A stretch of 64,000 nt of DNA from Streptomyces sp. DH41 (GTDB lineage: Bacteria > Actinomycetota > Actinomycetes > Streptomycetales > Streptomycetaceae). Below are positions 28,930 through 37,734 of this stretch, one piece after another (position 1 is the first letter of the stretch; each line of letters begins with the position of its first letter). The notes below the pieces were generated by a model that ran no database searches, was not told where the DNA came from, and saw only the letters and a list, made by a program, of their open reading frames with translations. A program made the translations under genes and the position numbers. The stretch spans positions 248,001 to 312,000 of the forward strand of contig NZ_JARVKY010000001.1 in the NCBI RefSeq assembly GCF_029813785.1. The letters run 5' to 3'.

Positions 28930-30144
28930 ATGACGAGCTCGCTGCGACCGCACGGCGACCGGAAGACGCCGTCCCCACCGGACCAGCAGACACCGGACCA
29001 GCAGACTCCCCCCCAGCAGACGCGGACCGGTCGGCGGACCCCGCCGGGCCGACAGCGCGACGCCTTCTTCGACAACGCCAAGTACCTGGCGATCGTGCTG
29101 GTCGGTGTAGGTCACGCCTGGGGACAGATCCTGGACGGGAACCGGACCGTGGAGACCCTGTACCGGGTCCTGTACACGTTCCACATGCCGGCCTTCATCA
29201 TCATCTCCGGCTACTTCTCGCGCAGCTTCGATCTGAGCCCCAAGCGCGTCAAACGGCTGATTACCGGCGTCGCCGTCCCCTATGTCGTCTTCGAGGTCGC
29301 CTACGCGCTGCACCGCCGCTTCAGCGAGGACCCCTCCAACGAGATCAGCCTGCTGGACCCCACCTACCTTCTGTGGTTCCTGTGCGCGCTGTTCATCTGG
29401 CGGCTGACCACGCCGATCTGGCAGACCGTCCGCTGGCCGCTGCCGATCGCCCTGGGCATCGCCGCGCTGGCCTCCGTGACCCCCACGATCGGGAACGACC
29501 TGAACATGCAGCGGGTGCTGCAGTTCCTGCCGTGCTTCGTGCTGGGCCTGGTGCTGCGCCCCGAGCACTTCCAGCTGGTCCGGCGCCGCTCGGTGCGGAT
29601 CCTGTCCGTACCGGTGGTCGCGGCGGCCGTGGTCATCGGCTGGTGGTCGGTGCCGCGCATGGAGACCGGCTGGTTCTACCGCAACGCCGCCGTGCAGGAC
29701 GCGGGCGCCCCCTGGTGGTCCGGTCCGGTCCTGACGCTCGCGCTCTTCGGCTGCTCGCTGGTGCTGACCGCGTGCTTCTTCGCCTGGGTGCCGGGCCGGC
29801 GCATGTGGTTCACCGCGCTCGGCGCGGGCACGATCTACGGCTACCTGCTGCACGGCTTCCTGTCGAAGGAAGGCACCTTCGCGGGCTGGTTCCACGACCC
29901 CGCGTGGGACAAGCCGCTCGGTGCGGTGCTACTGACCGTCCTCGCGGCCGCCGTCATCACCCTGCTGTGCACCAAGCCCGTCCAGCGGGTGCTGCGGTGC
30001 GTGGTGGAGCCGAGGATGGACTGGGCCTTCAAGCGGGATCCGGGCCAGGACGCCCGGGACCGCGAGCGGCGGGAGAAGACCGAGGCGCGTGAGGCCCACG
30101 AGGCACGAGCGCCGAGCGAGACGGGCGAGAAGGTCTCCGTCTAG
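28930..30144 (+). CDS. Acyltransferase family 3 membrane protein
   Basis: The 404-residue protein is read from ATG 28930; a GTG at 28915 is also possible. A 45-residue Pro/Gln/Thr-rich cytoplasmic leader precedes the start of the family domain, FFDNAKYLAIVLVGVGHAW, whose histidine is the usual catalytic candidate. FHMPAFIIISGYFSRSFD is the second family signature. About ten membrane helices follow, then a 55-residue charged tail. The closest named group is fucose 4-O-acetylase-like (COG3594), which O-acetylates sugars or other surface polymers. The substrate is unknown. Confidence 0.85.
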   Translation: MTSSLRPHGDRKTPSPPDQQTPDQQTPPQQTRTGRRTPPGRQRDAFFDNAKYLAIVLVGVGHAWGQILDGNRTVETLYRVLYTFHMPAFIIISGYFSRSFDLSPKRVKRLITGVAVPYVVFEVAYALHRRFSEDPSNEISLLDPTYLLWFLCALFIWRLTTPIWQTVRWPLPIALGIAALASVTPTIGNDLNMQRVLQFLPCFVLGLVLRPEHFQLVRRRSVRILSVPVVAAAVVIGWWSVPRMETGWFYRNAAVQDAGAPWWSGPVLTLALFGCSLVLTACFFAWVPGRRMWFTALGAGTIYGYLLHGFLSKEGTFAGWFHDPAWDKPLGAVLLTVLAAAVITLLCTKPVQRVLRCVVEPRMDWAFKRDPGQDARDRERREKTEAREAHEARAPSETGEKVSV

Positions 30145-30181
30145 CCAGGCCCTGGGTTCCGTCCGCTGCGAGCGCCTCGCC

Positions 30182-30748
30182 TCAGGTGTCCGTTCCTCGA
30201 TCCACCAGGCCGAGAAGTGCGCGCATCCGCGCGTACTTCTCGGTCAGTCGTGTGCGGGTGGCCTCGTCGAGGACCGCGAGTCGTACGGGGTCGGCGTTGT
30301 GCGCCAGGTCCGCCTCCTTGACCAGCGGCGCGCCGGGCGTTTCGAGGACGCGTGCGGCGTACGCCTCGGGCGGCTCCCCGGCCCGCTTGGTGAGGGCGAG
30401 GACGATGTCCTTGGTACGAGGGCTCAGCGCGGCCTCCCGCAGCCACCGTTCGGACAGCGCGTCGTCCTCGACCGCGTCGTGCAGCCAGCCCGCCGCGATC
30501 TGCTCGTCGTCACCACCACGCCGTCGCACGCCCTCGGCGACGGCCCGCAGGTGCTCGGCGTACGGCCGGCCCGCCTTGTCGGTCTGACCGGCGTGGGCGG
30601 CGCGGGCGGCGGCCTCCACTTCGGCGAGGGAGAGCCACCGGGCGGGCTCGGGGGCGGACCCGGCAGCGGGCTCGAAGGCAGAGTCCGCAGTGGGCCCCGG
30701 GGCAGAGTCCGAAGCGGGCTCGGGCGTGTGGGAAGGGGTGTGGGACAC
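30182..30748 (-). CDS. HD-domain protein, SpoT/MESH1-like hydrolase candidate
   Basis: The 188-residue protein has a Ser/Pro/Glu leader of about 35 residues. A compact HD domain follows: AHAGQTDKAGRPYAEHL, then GWLHDAVEDD with the HD pair, and KEADLAHNADPVRL with the distal aspartate and HN pair. These match the hydrolase half of RelA/SpoT proteins. There is no synthetase, TGS or ACT domain. It could hydrolyse (p)ppGpp or another nucleotide; specificity is inferred from motifs only. It lies 13 bp after the PP2C gene on the same strand. Confidence 0.8.
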   Translation of the reverse strand: MSHTPSHTPEPASDSAPGPTADSAFEPAAGSAPEPARWLSLAEVEAAARAAHAGQTDKAGRPYAEHLRAVAEGVRRRGGDDEQIAAGWLHDAVEDDALSERWLREAALSPRTKDIVLALTKRAGEPPEAYAARVLETPGAPLVKEADLAHNADPVRLAVLDEATRTRLTEKYARMRALLGLVDRGTDT

Positions 30749-30761
30749 GCGGTCCAGTGTG

Positions 30762-31949
30762 TCAGTCCGCCGCCGTCCGGGACTGGGCCGTCGGGCCCTC
30801 CCGGCAGATCAGCAGCAGGGCCCGGTCGTCGTTGACGTCCTTGGCCACCGCCTCGATCAGATGCCAGGCGGCGCCGTGGAAGCCGCCCGCGACATAGCGG
30901 TCGGCCTCGCCGGTGAGGCGGTCGATGCCCTCGGTGATGTCACGCTCGGAGGTCTCCACCAGGCCGTCCGTGAACAGCAACAACACGTCTCCGGGTCGGA
31001 GCGAGCCCTTCACCGGGTCGAACTGTGCCCCGTCGTACACACCCAGCAGCGGTCCCTCGGTCGACTTCTCCTCCCAACGGCCCGTGCCCGCGCTGAGCTG
31101 GAGGCCCGGCGGGTGTCCGGCGGAGTACAGCTCGTAGTCCCCGGAGTCGAGTTCCAGGACGAGGTGGATGGAGGTGGCGAAGCCCTCGTCCCAGTCCTGG
31201 CGGAGCAGGTAGCCGTTGGCCGCCGGCAGGAACGCGTGCGGGGGCAGGCTGCCCAGCAGCCCCCCGAACGCCCCCGACAGCAGCAGGGCGCGCGAGCCCG
31301 CGTCCATGCCCTTGCCGGAGACGTCGGTGAGGACGACCTCGAGCGTCCGGCCGCCGTTGGTGCGTGCGGCGACGACGAAGTCCCCCGAGAAGGACTGCCC
31401 GCCGGCCGGCCGCAGCGCCATCTCCCGGTGCCAGCCCGGCGGCAGCTGGGGCAACTTGCTCTGGACGCGGATGCGTTCGCGCAGGTCGAAGAGCATGGTG
31501 CCGCCGCGCCGCCAGGGCACGCCGACCCGGCTGCGGAACTGGGCGACCAGCAGCCCGAAGAAACCGCAGGCCGCGACGACCAGGACCACGCCGGGAGTGA
31601 CCCGGGAGGGGCCCTCGGTGTAGGGGCCCAGTTGCACCGACTCCACGATCAGCGCCGTGGCCGCCGCCGCGTACAGGCCGAGCAGGCTCGCCGGGCGCAG
31701 CAGCAGGCCGCCCGCGACGATCGGCAGGACCAGCGCGGCCGGTGAGCACCACACGGAGTTCGCCATCGTGGTGGCCGCGATGACCGGGATCATGAGCAGC
31801 AGTCCGGCCAGGGCGATCCAGTCCGAGCCGTCGCCGCGGAAGTAGTCGACGGCGGATCTGCGCACGCCGACGCGGGCCCGGTGCCATTGCTTCTTCCACC
31901 GGGCCGTGAACGTGTCGGCTTCCGCGCGCCGCTGTCGTCCTGCTGCCAT
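30762..31949 (-). CDS. Membrane PP2C-family (SpoIIE-type) serine phosphatase
   Basis: The 395-residue protein has a basic N-terminus and about four membrane helices between residues 45 and 140. The phosphatase domain follows: SGDFVVAARTNGG, DVSGKGMDAGSRALLLSGAFGG, GHPPGLQLS, LLLFTDGLVETSERD and NDDRALLLI. The metal-binding aspartates are all present. This group dephosphorylates anti-sigma antagonists in Streptomyces, which carries many copies. No sensor (PAS/GAF) domain is seen. It is divergent from the acetyltransferase gene. Confidence 0.92.
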   Translation of the reverse strand: MAAGRQRRAEADTFTARWKKQWHRARVGVRRSAVDYFRGDGSDWIALAGLLLMIPVIAATTMANSVWCSPAALVLPIVAGGLLLRPASLLGLYAAAATALIVESVQLGPYTEGPSRVTPGVVLVVAACGFFGLLVAQFRSRVGVPWRRGGTMLFDLRERIRVQSKLPQLPPGWHREMALRPAGGQSFSGDFVVAARTNGGRTLEVVLTDVSGKGMDAGSRALLLSGAFGGLLGSLPPHAFLPAANGYLLRQDWDEGFATSIHLVLELDSGDYELYSAGHPPGLQLSAGTGRWEEKSTEGPLLGVYDGAQFDPVKGSLRPGDVLLLFTDGLVETSERDITEGIDRLTGEADRYVAGGFHGAAWHLIEAVAKDVNDDRALLLICREGPTAQSRTAAD

Positions 31950-32113
31950 TAGTTCGGGACCCTATCCATCGGACCGGGCGCTTGGCACGGGAGGTCCTAC
32001 TTGTCCCCCGTCCGAGACCCATGACTTCACAGTGAACTTCACGAACGGCCGTCGCGCCGCCACCTGCCGGAAATTCCCTCGCCCGCTCCCCGGGACCCTG
32101 ATACGCATGGCCC

Positions 32114-33382
32114 ATGAGCATGGGCACTGGCATGGGTGACGGCGACGGCGGCATGAGGACCGAGCTGCGGGTACTGGCGCGGGACGAGTGGGACAAGTGG
32201 TACGCGACGCTGATCCGTGCCTTCAGCGGGGTCCCGGAGTCGGCCGAGGAATTGGAGTTGTACAACACTCTGACCGAGGTCGACCGCTCGCTCGGCGCCT
32301 GGGAGGGCGACGAGTGCGTCGGGACGGCCGGGGCGTTCGGCTTCCGGATGACCGTGCCGGGCGGTGCTCAGGTGCCCGCGGCGGGCGTGACGATGGTGTC
32401 CGTCGCCGGCACTCACCGGCGTCGGGGTGTGCTGACGTCGATGATGCGACGGCAGTTGGACGACGTACGGTCCTGGGGTGAGCCGTTGGCCGTACTGACG
32501 GCCTCCGAACCGGCGATCTACGGCAGGTTCGGGTACGGCGCCGCGACCTTCCAGGTCAACGCCGAGATCGATACGGACCGGGTACGTCTGTCGGTGCCGG
32601 ACGGCACGGATGACGTACGGCTGCGGTACGCGGAGCCCGCGGACGTCCTCGACGCGTGCGAGGCCGTGTACGCGCGACTGGTGCCCGGCCGGCCCGGGAT
32701 GCTGGCCCGCCGGCCCGGCTGGGAGCGGGTGGGGCTGCTGGACCCGGAGAGCAAACGGGAGGGAGCCTCGCCGTTGCAGTGCGTGGTCGCCCGGCGGGAC
32801 GGTGAGGTCACGGGGTACGCGCGGTTCCGGGTGCGGCCGGGCTGGGGGGCCGAGGGGCCGGCCGGCACGGTGGTGCTGGAGGATCTGGCCGGGCTGGACC
32901 CGGCGACCGACGCGGCGCTGTGGCGCTTCCTGTTCGGCGTCGACCTGACGACGACGCTGGCCGTGCGCGGGCGGCCGGTCGACGAGGCGTGGCAGCACCA
33001 GGTGTCGGACATCCGGCGGTGCCGGCCGGGGCTGCGGGACGCGCTGTACGTACGGCTGGTGGACGTGGGGGCCGCGCTCGCGGCGCGGACCTACCAGGCG
33101 CCGGTGGACGTCGTGTTCGAGGTGGAGGACGCCTTCTGCCCCTGGAACGCGGGGCGTTGGCGGCTGTCCGGGGACGCGAAGGGGGCGTCCTGCGAGCGTA
33201 CGACCGACGCGGCGGATCTCACCCTGTCCGTACGGGAGTTGGGGGCGGCGTATCTCGGCGGCGTGAGCCTGGCTTCGCTGGGCGCGGCCGGGCGGGTGCG
33301 GGAGGTGCGGCGCGGGGCGCTGGCGGAGGCGTCGGTGGGGTTCGGGTCGGACGTCGCGCCGTGGTTGCCGCACGGCTTCTGA
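32114..33382 (+). CDS. Eis-like GNAT N-acetyltransferase
   Basis: The protein is 422 residues if read from ATG 32114. The conserved part begins at the in-frame ATG 32153 (MRTELRVLARDEW), so that start is quite possible. The domain order is an N-terminal GNAT domain with acetyl-CoA motif VAGTHRRRGVLTSMM and ASEPAIYGRFGYG, a second GNAT-like domain, and an SCP-like C-terminal domain ending in HGF. Eis enzymes use a tyrosine and the terminal carboxylate. In mycobacteria they acetylate aminoglycosides; the substrate here is unknown. Confidence 0.88.
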   Translation: MSMGTGMGDGDGGMRTELRVLARDEWDKWYATLIRAFSGVPESAEELELYNTLTEVDRSLGAWEGDECVGTAGAFGFRMTVPGGAQVPAAGVTMVSVAGTHRRRGVLTSMMRRQLDDVRSWGEPLAVLTASEPAIYGRFGYGAATFQVNAEIDTDRVRLSVPDGTDDVRLRYAEPADVLDACEAVYARLVPGRPGMLARRPGWERVGLLDPESKREGASPLQCVVARRDGEVTGYARFRVRPGWGAEGPAGTVVLEDLAGLDPATDAALWRFLFGVDLTTTLAVRGRPVDEAWQHQVSDIRRCRPGLRDALYVRLVDVGAALAARTYQAPVDVVFEVEDAFCPWNAGRWRLSGDAKGASCERTTDAADLTLSVRELGAAYLGGVSLASLGAAGRVREVRRGALAEASVGFGSDVAPWLPHGF

Positions 33383-33412
33383 CGGTCTTCTGACGGTCGT
33401 GGCGCGGTTCGC

Positions 33413-33603
33413 CTAGGGGGTGTCGTTTGGATCAGGTCGGCTCCAGAAGACGGCGCCTTGCAGTCGGAGCCGAGCGGGGTCTGGTGCGTGCGGCTGCAAG
33501 GCGGAGGAGGGCGACAGGGCGGAGCCCTGGCAACCGACGACAACGCCGCAGATGTGCGTGCCAGACCCCGCGACCCCGGCAAGATCCAAACGACACCCCC
33601 TAG
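33413..33603. mobile_element. MITE-like element with perfect 21-bp terminal inverted repeats
   Basis: The arms at 33413-33433 and 33583-33603 are perfect complements containing GGGGGTGTCGTTTGGATC. They include a CTAG at each edge, so the core element may be 33416-33600 (185 bp) flanked by TA, the target duplication of IS630/Tc1-type elements. No transposase is encoded. The right arm supplies the TAG stop codon of the adjacent glycosylase gene. It fills the whole gap between the two genes. Confidence 0.7.
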
Positions 33604-34415
33604 TCCTGCTTCCGCTGGCAGGACGGGCACCAGAAGAGGTTGCGGGCGGCGAGGCCGGCGGTGCGGACGGTCTCGCCGCAGAGGTGGCAGGGCTGGTCGG
33701 CCCGGCGGTAGACGTAGACCTCGCCGCCGTGGTCGTCGACGCGGGGCGGGCGGCCCATGGCCTCGGGGGTGTGTTCGGGGCGGACGGTGTCGATGCGGTT
33801 GTTCCGGACGCCCTCGCTCATCAGTTCCGTGAGGTCCCGCCAGATCGCGTCCCACTCGGTGGGAGTGATGTCCCGGCCGGGGCGGTACGGGTCGATGCCG
33901 TGGCGGAAGAGGACCTCGGCGCGGTAGACGTTGCCGACGCCGGCGATGACCTTCTGGTCCATGAGCAGGGCGGCGACGGTGGTGCGGCTGCGGGAGACGC
34001 GGCGGTAGGCGGCCTGTGGGTCGGCGTCCGGGCGCAGGGGGTCGGGGCCGAGGCGGTCGTGTATCGCCTGCTTCTCGGGCTCCGTGATCAGGGCGCAGGT
34101 GGTGGGGCCGCGGAGGTCGACGTAGGCGGTGTCGCCCGCGAGGCGGAGGCGGACGGTGTCCGTGGGGGGCGGCGCGGGGGTGCCTCCGAAGGTGACCTTG
34201 CCGAAGAGGCCGAGGTGGATGTGGATCCACTCGGCGTCCCGGAAGCCCAGGAAGAGGTGTTTGCCGTGGGCCTCGGTGCGGGTGAGGGGGGTGCCGGTGA
34301 GGAGGGCGGCGGCGTCGGAGAACTTGCCCTGGGGGCTGGACGCGTGCACCGGCCGGCCGGCGAAGGCGGTGGCGTAGTCCTTGGCCAGTCTGTGGATCGT
34401 GTGCCCTTCTGGCAC
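33600..34415 (-). CDS. Fpg/Nei-family DNA glycosylase/AP lyase
   Basis: The 271-residue protein starts at GTG 34415. The processed N-terminus would be Pro-Glu (PEGHTIHRLAKDYATAF), the catalytic imine-forming proline of the family. The helix-two-turn-helix segment is LLMDQKVIAGVGNVYRAEVLFRHGI. A C-terminal zinc finger has CHLC and CPSC pairs. The PEGHTIHR start places it with the actinobacterial endonuclease VIII-like (Nei2) group rather than MutM. It removes oxidised bases. Its stop codon and last bases lie in the terminal repeat of the adjacent mobile element. Confidence 0.92.
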   Translation of the reverse strand: MPEGHTIHRLAKDYATAFAGRPVHASSPQGKFSDAAALLTGTPLTRTEAHGKHLFLGFRDAEWIHIHLGLFGKVTFGGTPAPPPTDTVRLRLAGDTAYVDLRGPTTCALITEPEKQAIHDRLGPDPLRPDADPQAAYRRVSRSRTTVAALLMDQKVIAGVGNVYRAEVLFRHGIDPYRPGRDITPTEWDAIWRDLTELMSEGVRNNRIDTVRPEHTPEAMGRPPRVDDHGGEVYVYRRADQPCHLCGETVRTAGLAARNLFWCPSCQRKQD

Positions 34416-34501
34416 GGGGTCGTCCTTCCTGCGTTCTGCCCGCCCGCCCGGCTCGGCCGGCCCTCCGAGCGCCCGGGCCGCGCCCCGGGTGTCGTCTCTC
34501 G

Positions 34502-34531
34502 CCCTCCCCGGCGCTCACGCACCGGGGAGGG
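34502..34531 (-). terminator. Terminator after rpiB
   Basis: A perfect 10-bp stem CCCTCCCCGG with its complement encloses ten bases, 25 bp past the rpiB stop. Confidence 0.7.
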
Positions 34532-34556
34532 AAGGGGGGAGCGCCGGGTGGCAGAC

Positions 34557-35042
34557 CTACTGCTGCGGGTGGTGCGGCGGGACGGGGGGAAGGTCGCCCG
34601 TCGTCTCGTAGGAGGTGAGCATGTCGATGCGGCGGATGTGGCGTTCGTCGCCGGAGAACGGGGTGGCGAGGAAGGTCTCGACGAACTTCGTCGCCTCCTC
34701 CCGCGTGTGCATGCGGGCGCCGACGGCGACGACGTTGGCGTCGTTGTGCTGCCGGCCGAGGGACGCCGTCTCCTCGCTCCAGGCCAGCGCCGCGCGCACG
34801 CCCTTCACCTTGTTCGCCGCGATCTGCTCACCGTTGCCGGAGCCGCCGATCACGATGCCGAGGGCGCCCTGGTCCGCGGCCGTACGCTCGGCGGCGCGCA
34901 GGCAGAAGGGCGGGTAGTCGTCCTGGGCGTCGTAGATGTGCGGGCCGCAGTCGACGGGCTCGTGGCCCGCCGCCTTGAGCCACTCGACGAGGTGGTTCTT
35001 GAGTTCGTAGCCCGCATGGTCGGAGCCGAGATACACGCGCAT
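34557..35042 (-). CDS. rpiB: Ribose-5-phosphate isomerase B
   Basis: The 161-residue enzyme interconverts ribose 5-phosphate and ribulose 5-phosphate. The N-terminal MRVYLGSDHAGYELKNHL motif and the GIVIGGSGNGEQIAANK loop are family signatures. The general-acid histidine is in SLGRQHNDANVV. A Pro/His-rich tail is extra. ATG 35042 is the natural start. Confidence 0.95.
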   Translation of the reverse strand: MRVYLGSDHAGYELKNHLVEWLKAAGHEPVDCGPHIYDAQDDYPPFCLRAAERTAADQGALGIVIGGSGNGEQIAANKVKGVRAALAWSEETASLGRQHNDANVVAVGARMHTREEATKFVETFLATPFSGDERHIRRIDMLTSYETTGDLPPVPPHHPQQ

Positions 35043-35247
35043 GGGTCGAGTGTGACACGCGGGTCCGGGGGCGGCAGCGTCGGGTGGCGGGTCTGAGAAG
35101 AGCGAGTGAAGGTATAGAACCTCAGGGAAAGCTCAAGTAACGATCCGGAATCAAAGGTTCCTGAATCCGTTCACCTCCGTTTCACTGGTCCGGCTCGTAC
35201 ACCGCTCGTACGGGAGACTCCTCGACCGGCGCAAAGGAAAACCCCCC

Positions 35248-36720
35248 ATGACTTCGCAGCCGACCCTGTCGAAGCCCGAGAACGGGCCCGAAGGTCCCAC
35301 GGAACCCGGGTCCGGGCTCCAGGCCGGACTCAAGAACCGCCATCTTTCGATGATCGCCATCGGCGGCGTCATCGGAGCCGGGCTGTTCGTGGGTTCCAGT
35401 ACGGGAATCGCCACCGCCGGGCCCGGCATCCTTCTCTCGTACGCCCTCGTCGGCACGCTCGTGGTGCTGGTGATGCGGATGCTCGGGGAGATGTCCGCCG
35501 CCAACCCGACCTCGGGTTCCTTCTCCGCGCACGCCGACCGGGCGCTCGGGCCCTGGGCCGGGTTCTCCATCGGCTGGCTGTACTGGTTCTTCTGGGTCGT
35601 GGTGCTCGCGGTGGAGGCGACCGCGGGGGCCAAGATCCTCGAAGGGTGGATACCGGCCGTCCCGCAGTGGGGCTGGGCCCTGATCGTGATGGTCGTGCTG
35701 ACCGCCACCAACCTGGCGTCGGTCGGCTCCTACGGCGAGTTCGAGTTCTGGTTCGCCGGGATCAAGGTCGTCGCGATCGCCGCGTTCATCGTCGTCGGCG
35801 GGCTGGCCGTCTTCGGGGTGCTGCCCGGCGTCGACAGCGAGCAGGCGGGGCTGGCCAATCTGACGGAGCACGGCGGATTCCTGCCGAACGGGGCGGGGGC
35901 GATCCTGACCGGTGTGCTGCTGGTCGTCTTCTCGTTCATGGGCAGTGAGATCCCCACCCTGGCCGCCGGCGAGTCCGAGGACCCGCAGCGGGCCGTCACC
36001 AAGGCGACCAACAGCATCATCTGGCGGATCGCCGTCTTCTACCTCGGCTCGATCTTCGTCGTCGTCGCGCTGCTGCCCTGGGACTCCCAGTCGATCATCG
36101 ACCAGGGCTCCTACGTGGCCGCCCTCGACTCGCTCGGCATCGCGAACGCCGGTCAGATCATGAACTTCATCGTGCTGACGTCCGTGCTGTCCTGCCTCAA
36201 CTCCGGGCTCTACACCGCCTCCCGCATGGCCTTCTCGCTGGGTGAGCGCGGTGACGCGCCGAAGGCCTTCGCCCGGACCACCCGGCGGGGTGTGCCGCGG
36301 ACGGCGATCCTCGTGTCCGTGGTGTTCGGTTTCGTCGCCGTCTTCTTCAACTACGAGTTCCCCGACTCCGTCTTCCTCTTCCTCGTCAACTCCTCCGGCG
36401 CCGTGGCCCTCTTCGTGTGGCTGGTGATCTGCTTCTCGCAGCTGCGGATGCGGAAGATCATCCAGGCCCAGGCGCCGGAGAAGCTGGTGGTACGGATGTG
36501 GCTGTTCCCGTATCTGACCTGGGCGGCGGCCGGTGTCATCGTCTTCGTGCTGGGCTACATGCTGACCGACACGGAGCACAACGGGCGTACGACCGTGCTG
36601 CTGTCGTTGCTCGTCGCGGCGCTCGTCCTCGCCGTCGCCTTCGTCAAGCAGAAGGTCGTCAGGCAGAAGGCCGCCGGCCGGAAGGCCGTCAGTCAGCAGG
36701 CCGCCGCCGGTAAGGACTGA
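35248..36720 (+). CDS. APC-family amino acid permease, first of a pair
   Basis: The 490-residue transporter has about twelve helices. The substrate-loop signature of the APC superfamily is present (HLSMIAIGGVIGAGLFVGSS), followed by VLVMRMLGEMSAANPTSGSF and GSEIPTLAAGESEDPQRAV. It resembles GabP and related proton-coupled amino acid carriers. The tail contains several Lys/Gln/Ala repeats. AAAGGA eight bases upstream supports ATG 35248. A close paralogue lies at 37735. Confidence 0.92.
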   Translation: MTSQPTLSKPENGPEGPTEPGSGLQAGLKNRHLSMIAIGGVIGAGLFVGSSTGIATAGPGILLSYALVGTLVVLVMRMLGEMSAANPTSGSFSAHADRALGPWAGFSIGWLYWFFWVVVLAVEATAGAKILEGWIPAVPQWGWALIVMVVLTATNLASVGSYGEFEFWFAGIKVVAIAAFIVVGGLAVFGVLPGVDSEQAGLANLTEHGGFLPNGAGAILTGVLLVVFSFMGSEIPTLAAGESEDPQRAVTKATNSIIWRIAVFYLGSIFVVVALLPWDSQSIIDQGSYVAALDSLGIANAGQIMNFIVLTSVLSCLNSGLYTASRMAFSLGERGDAPKAFARTTRRGVPRTAILVSVVFGFVAVFFNYEFPDSVFLFLVNSSGAVALFVWLVICFSQLRMRKIIQAQAPEKLVVRMWLFPYLTWAAAGVIVFVLGYMLTDTEHNGRTTVLLSLLVAALVLAVAFVKQKVVRQKAAGRKAVSQQAAAGKD

Positions 36721-36736
36721 CGGCCGCCGGGACGCG

Positions 36737-36780
36737 AAAGAGGCTCGCCGGGTCGCTGCTGCGATCCGGCGAGCCTCTTT
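36737..36780. terminator. Bidirectional terminator between permease and bioY
   Basis: A 15-bp perfect stem (36737-36751 with 36766-36780) begins AAAGAGG and ends CCTCTTT, giving A/T tracts in both directions between convergent genes. Confidence 0.9.
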
Positions 36781-36822
36781 CGGTGGCACTGCCGCGGCAC
36801 CACCGCGGCACGGGGCGCGGTG

Positions 36823-37404
36823 CTACCGCTTGCCGACCAGCTTCCAGGCCGTGGGCAGTACGCCCATCGCCAGGGCGGCCTTCAGCGCGTCCCCGATCAG
36901 GAAGGGGGTGAGGCCGGCCGCGATCGCGGCGGTGAGGGACATGTCGGCGGCGAGGGCGAGGTACGGGACGCCGACGGCGTAGATGACCGCCTCGCCCAGC
37001 AGGATCGTTCCGGCCGTGCGCAGCATCGAGCGGTCGGCGCCGCGGCGGGCCAGGGCGCCCACGACGGTGACGGCGAGCAGCATGCCGAAGACGTAACCCA
37101 GCGACGGGGCGCCGGTGCCGGAGCCGCCCTCCGCGAACCACGGCACGCCGGCCATGCCGACCAGCGCGTACAGCGCGAGCGAGAGCAGGCCGCGGCGGGC
37201 GCCGAGCGAGGTGCCGACGAGCAGCGCGGCGAAGGTCTGGCCGGTCACCGGCACCGGGGAGCCGGGCACGGGCAGCGCGATCTGGGCCGCGAGGCCGGTG
37301 AGAACGGCACCGCCGGCCACCAGCGCGACGTCCCGGACTCGGGAGGAGGGGATGAGGTCGGCGAGGACCTGCCCGGATCGGGCGGGGACGGCAGCGGTGC
37401 TCAT
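36823..37404 (-). CDS. bioY: Biotin transporter BioY
   Basis: The 193-residue S-component of ECF-type transporters has six hydrophobic segments. It carries the BioY signatures PVPGSPVPVTGQTFAALLVG and GPSLGYVFGM-like APSLGYVFGML. It binds biotin in the membrane. No BioM/BioN ATPase genes are adjacent, so it works alone or with distant EcfAT. Confidence 0.95.
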   Translation of the reverse strand: MSTAAVPARSGQVLADLIPSSRVRDVALVAGGAVLTGLAAQIALPVPGSPVPVTGQTFAALLVGTSLGARRGLLSLALYALVGMAGVPWFAEGGSGTGAPSLGYVFGMLLAVTVVGALARRGADRSMLRTAGTILLGEAVIYAVGVPYLALAADMSLTAAIAAGLTPFLIGDALKAALAMGVLPTAWKLVGKR

Positions 37405-37734
37405 GGGGACTCCGCGGTGGTGTGGACATGTCGGAACACCGCGACGCTATCCCAGCGGACCGGGCCCGATCACCAGCAGCGCTCGACAAAGGCGCGATCG
37501 ACGCCTTGGTGGGCTCCCGACAAAGGACGCGGGATACACGCGATCGCGCGTGACACCGGTCACCGAGGCGGGGAGGCGGACCTCACCCGAAACGGAATCC
37601 CGCATTCGGACGATCACGTTCCGTATCGAGAGTGTCCGTATCGTGGGCAGCCGCTGTCGCCCACCCTCGCGACCCCGGAGACTGTGGGCGTTTTTGCCCT
37701 GCCCCCGCCCCCCACGCATCGGACGAGTCGCTCC
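37405..37734. other. Divergent promoter region of bioY and second permease
   Basis: This is 330 bp without a gene. A TCCGTATCG nonamer is repeated at about 37618 and 37634. No convincing BioQ or BirA operator is recognised. Confidence 0.35.

Noticed and set aside
36820..37734. Upstream extension of the second permease across bioY
   Set aside because: The extension is antisense to bioY; the permease fold begins after ATG 37735.
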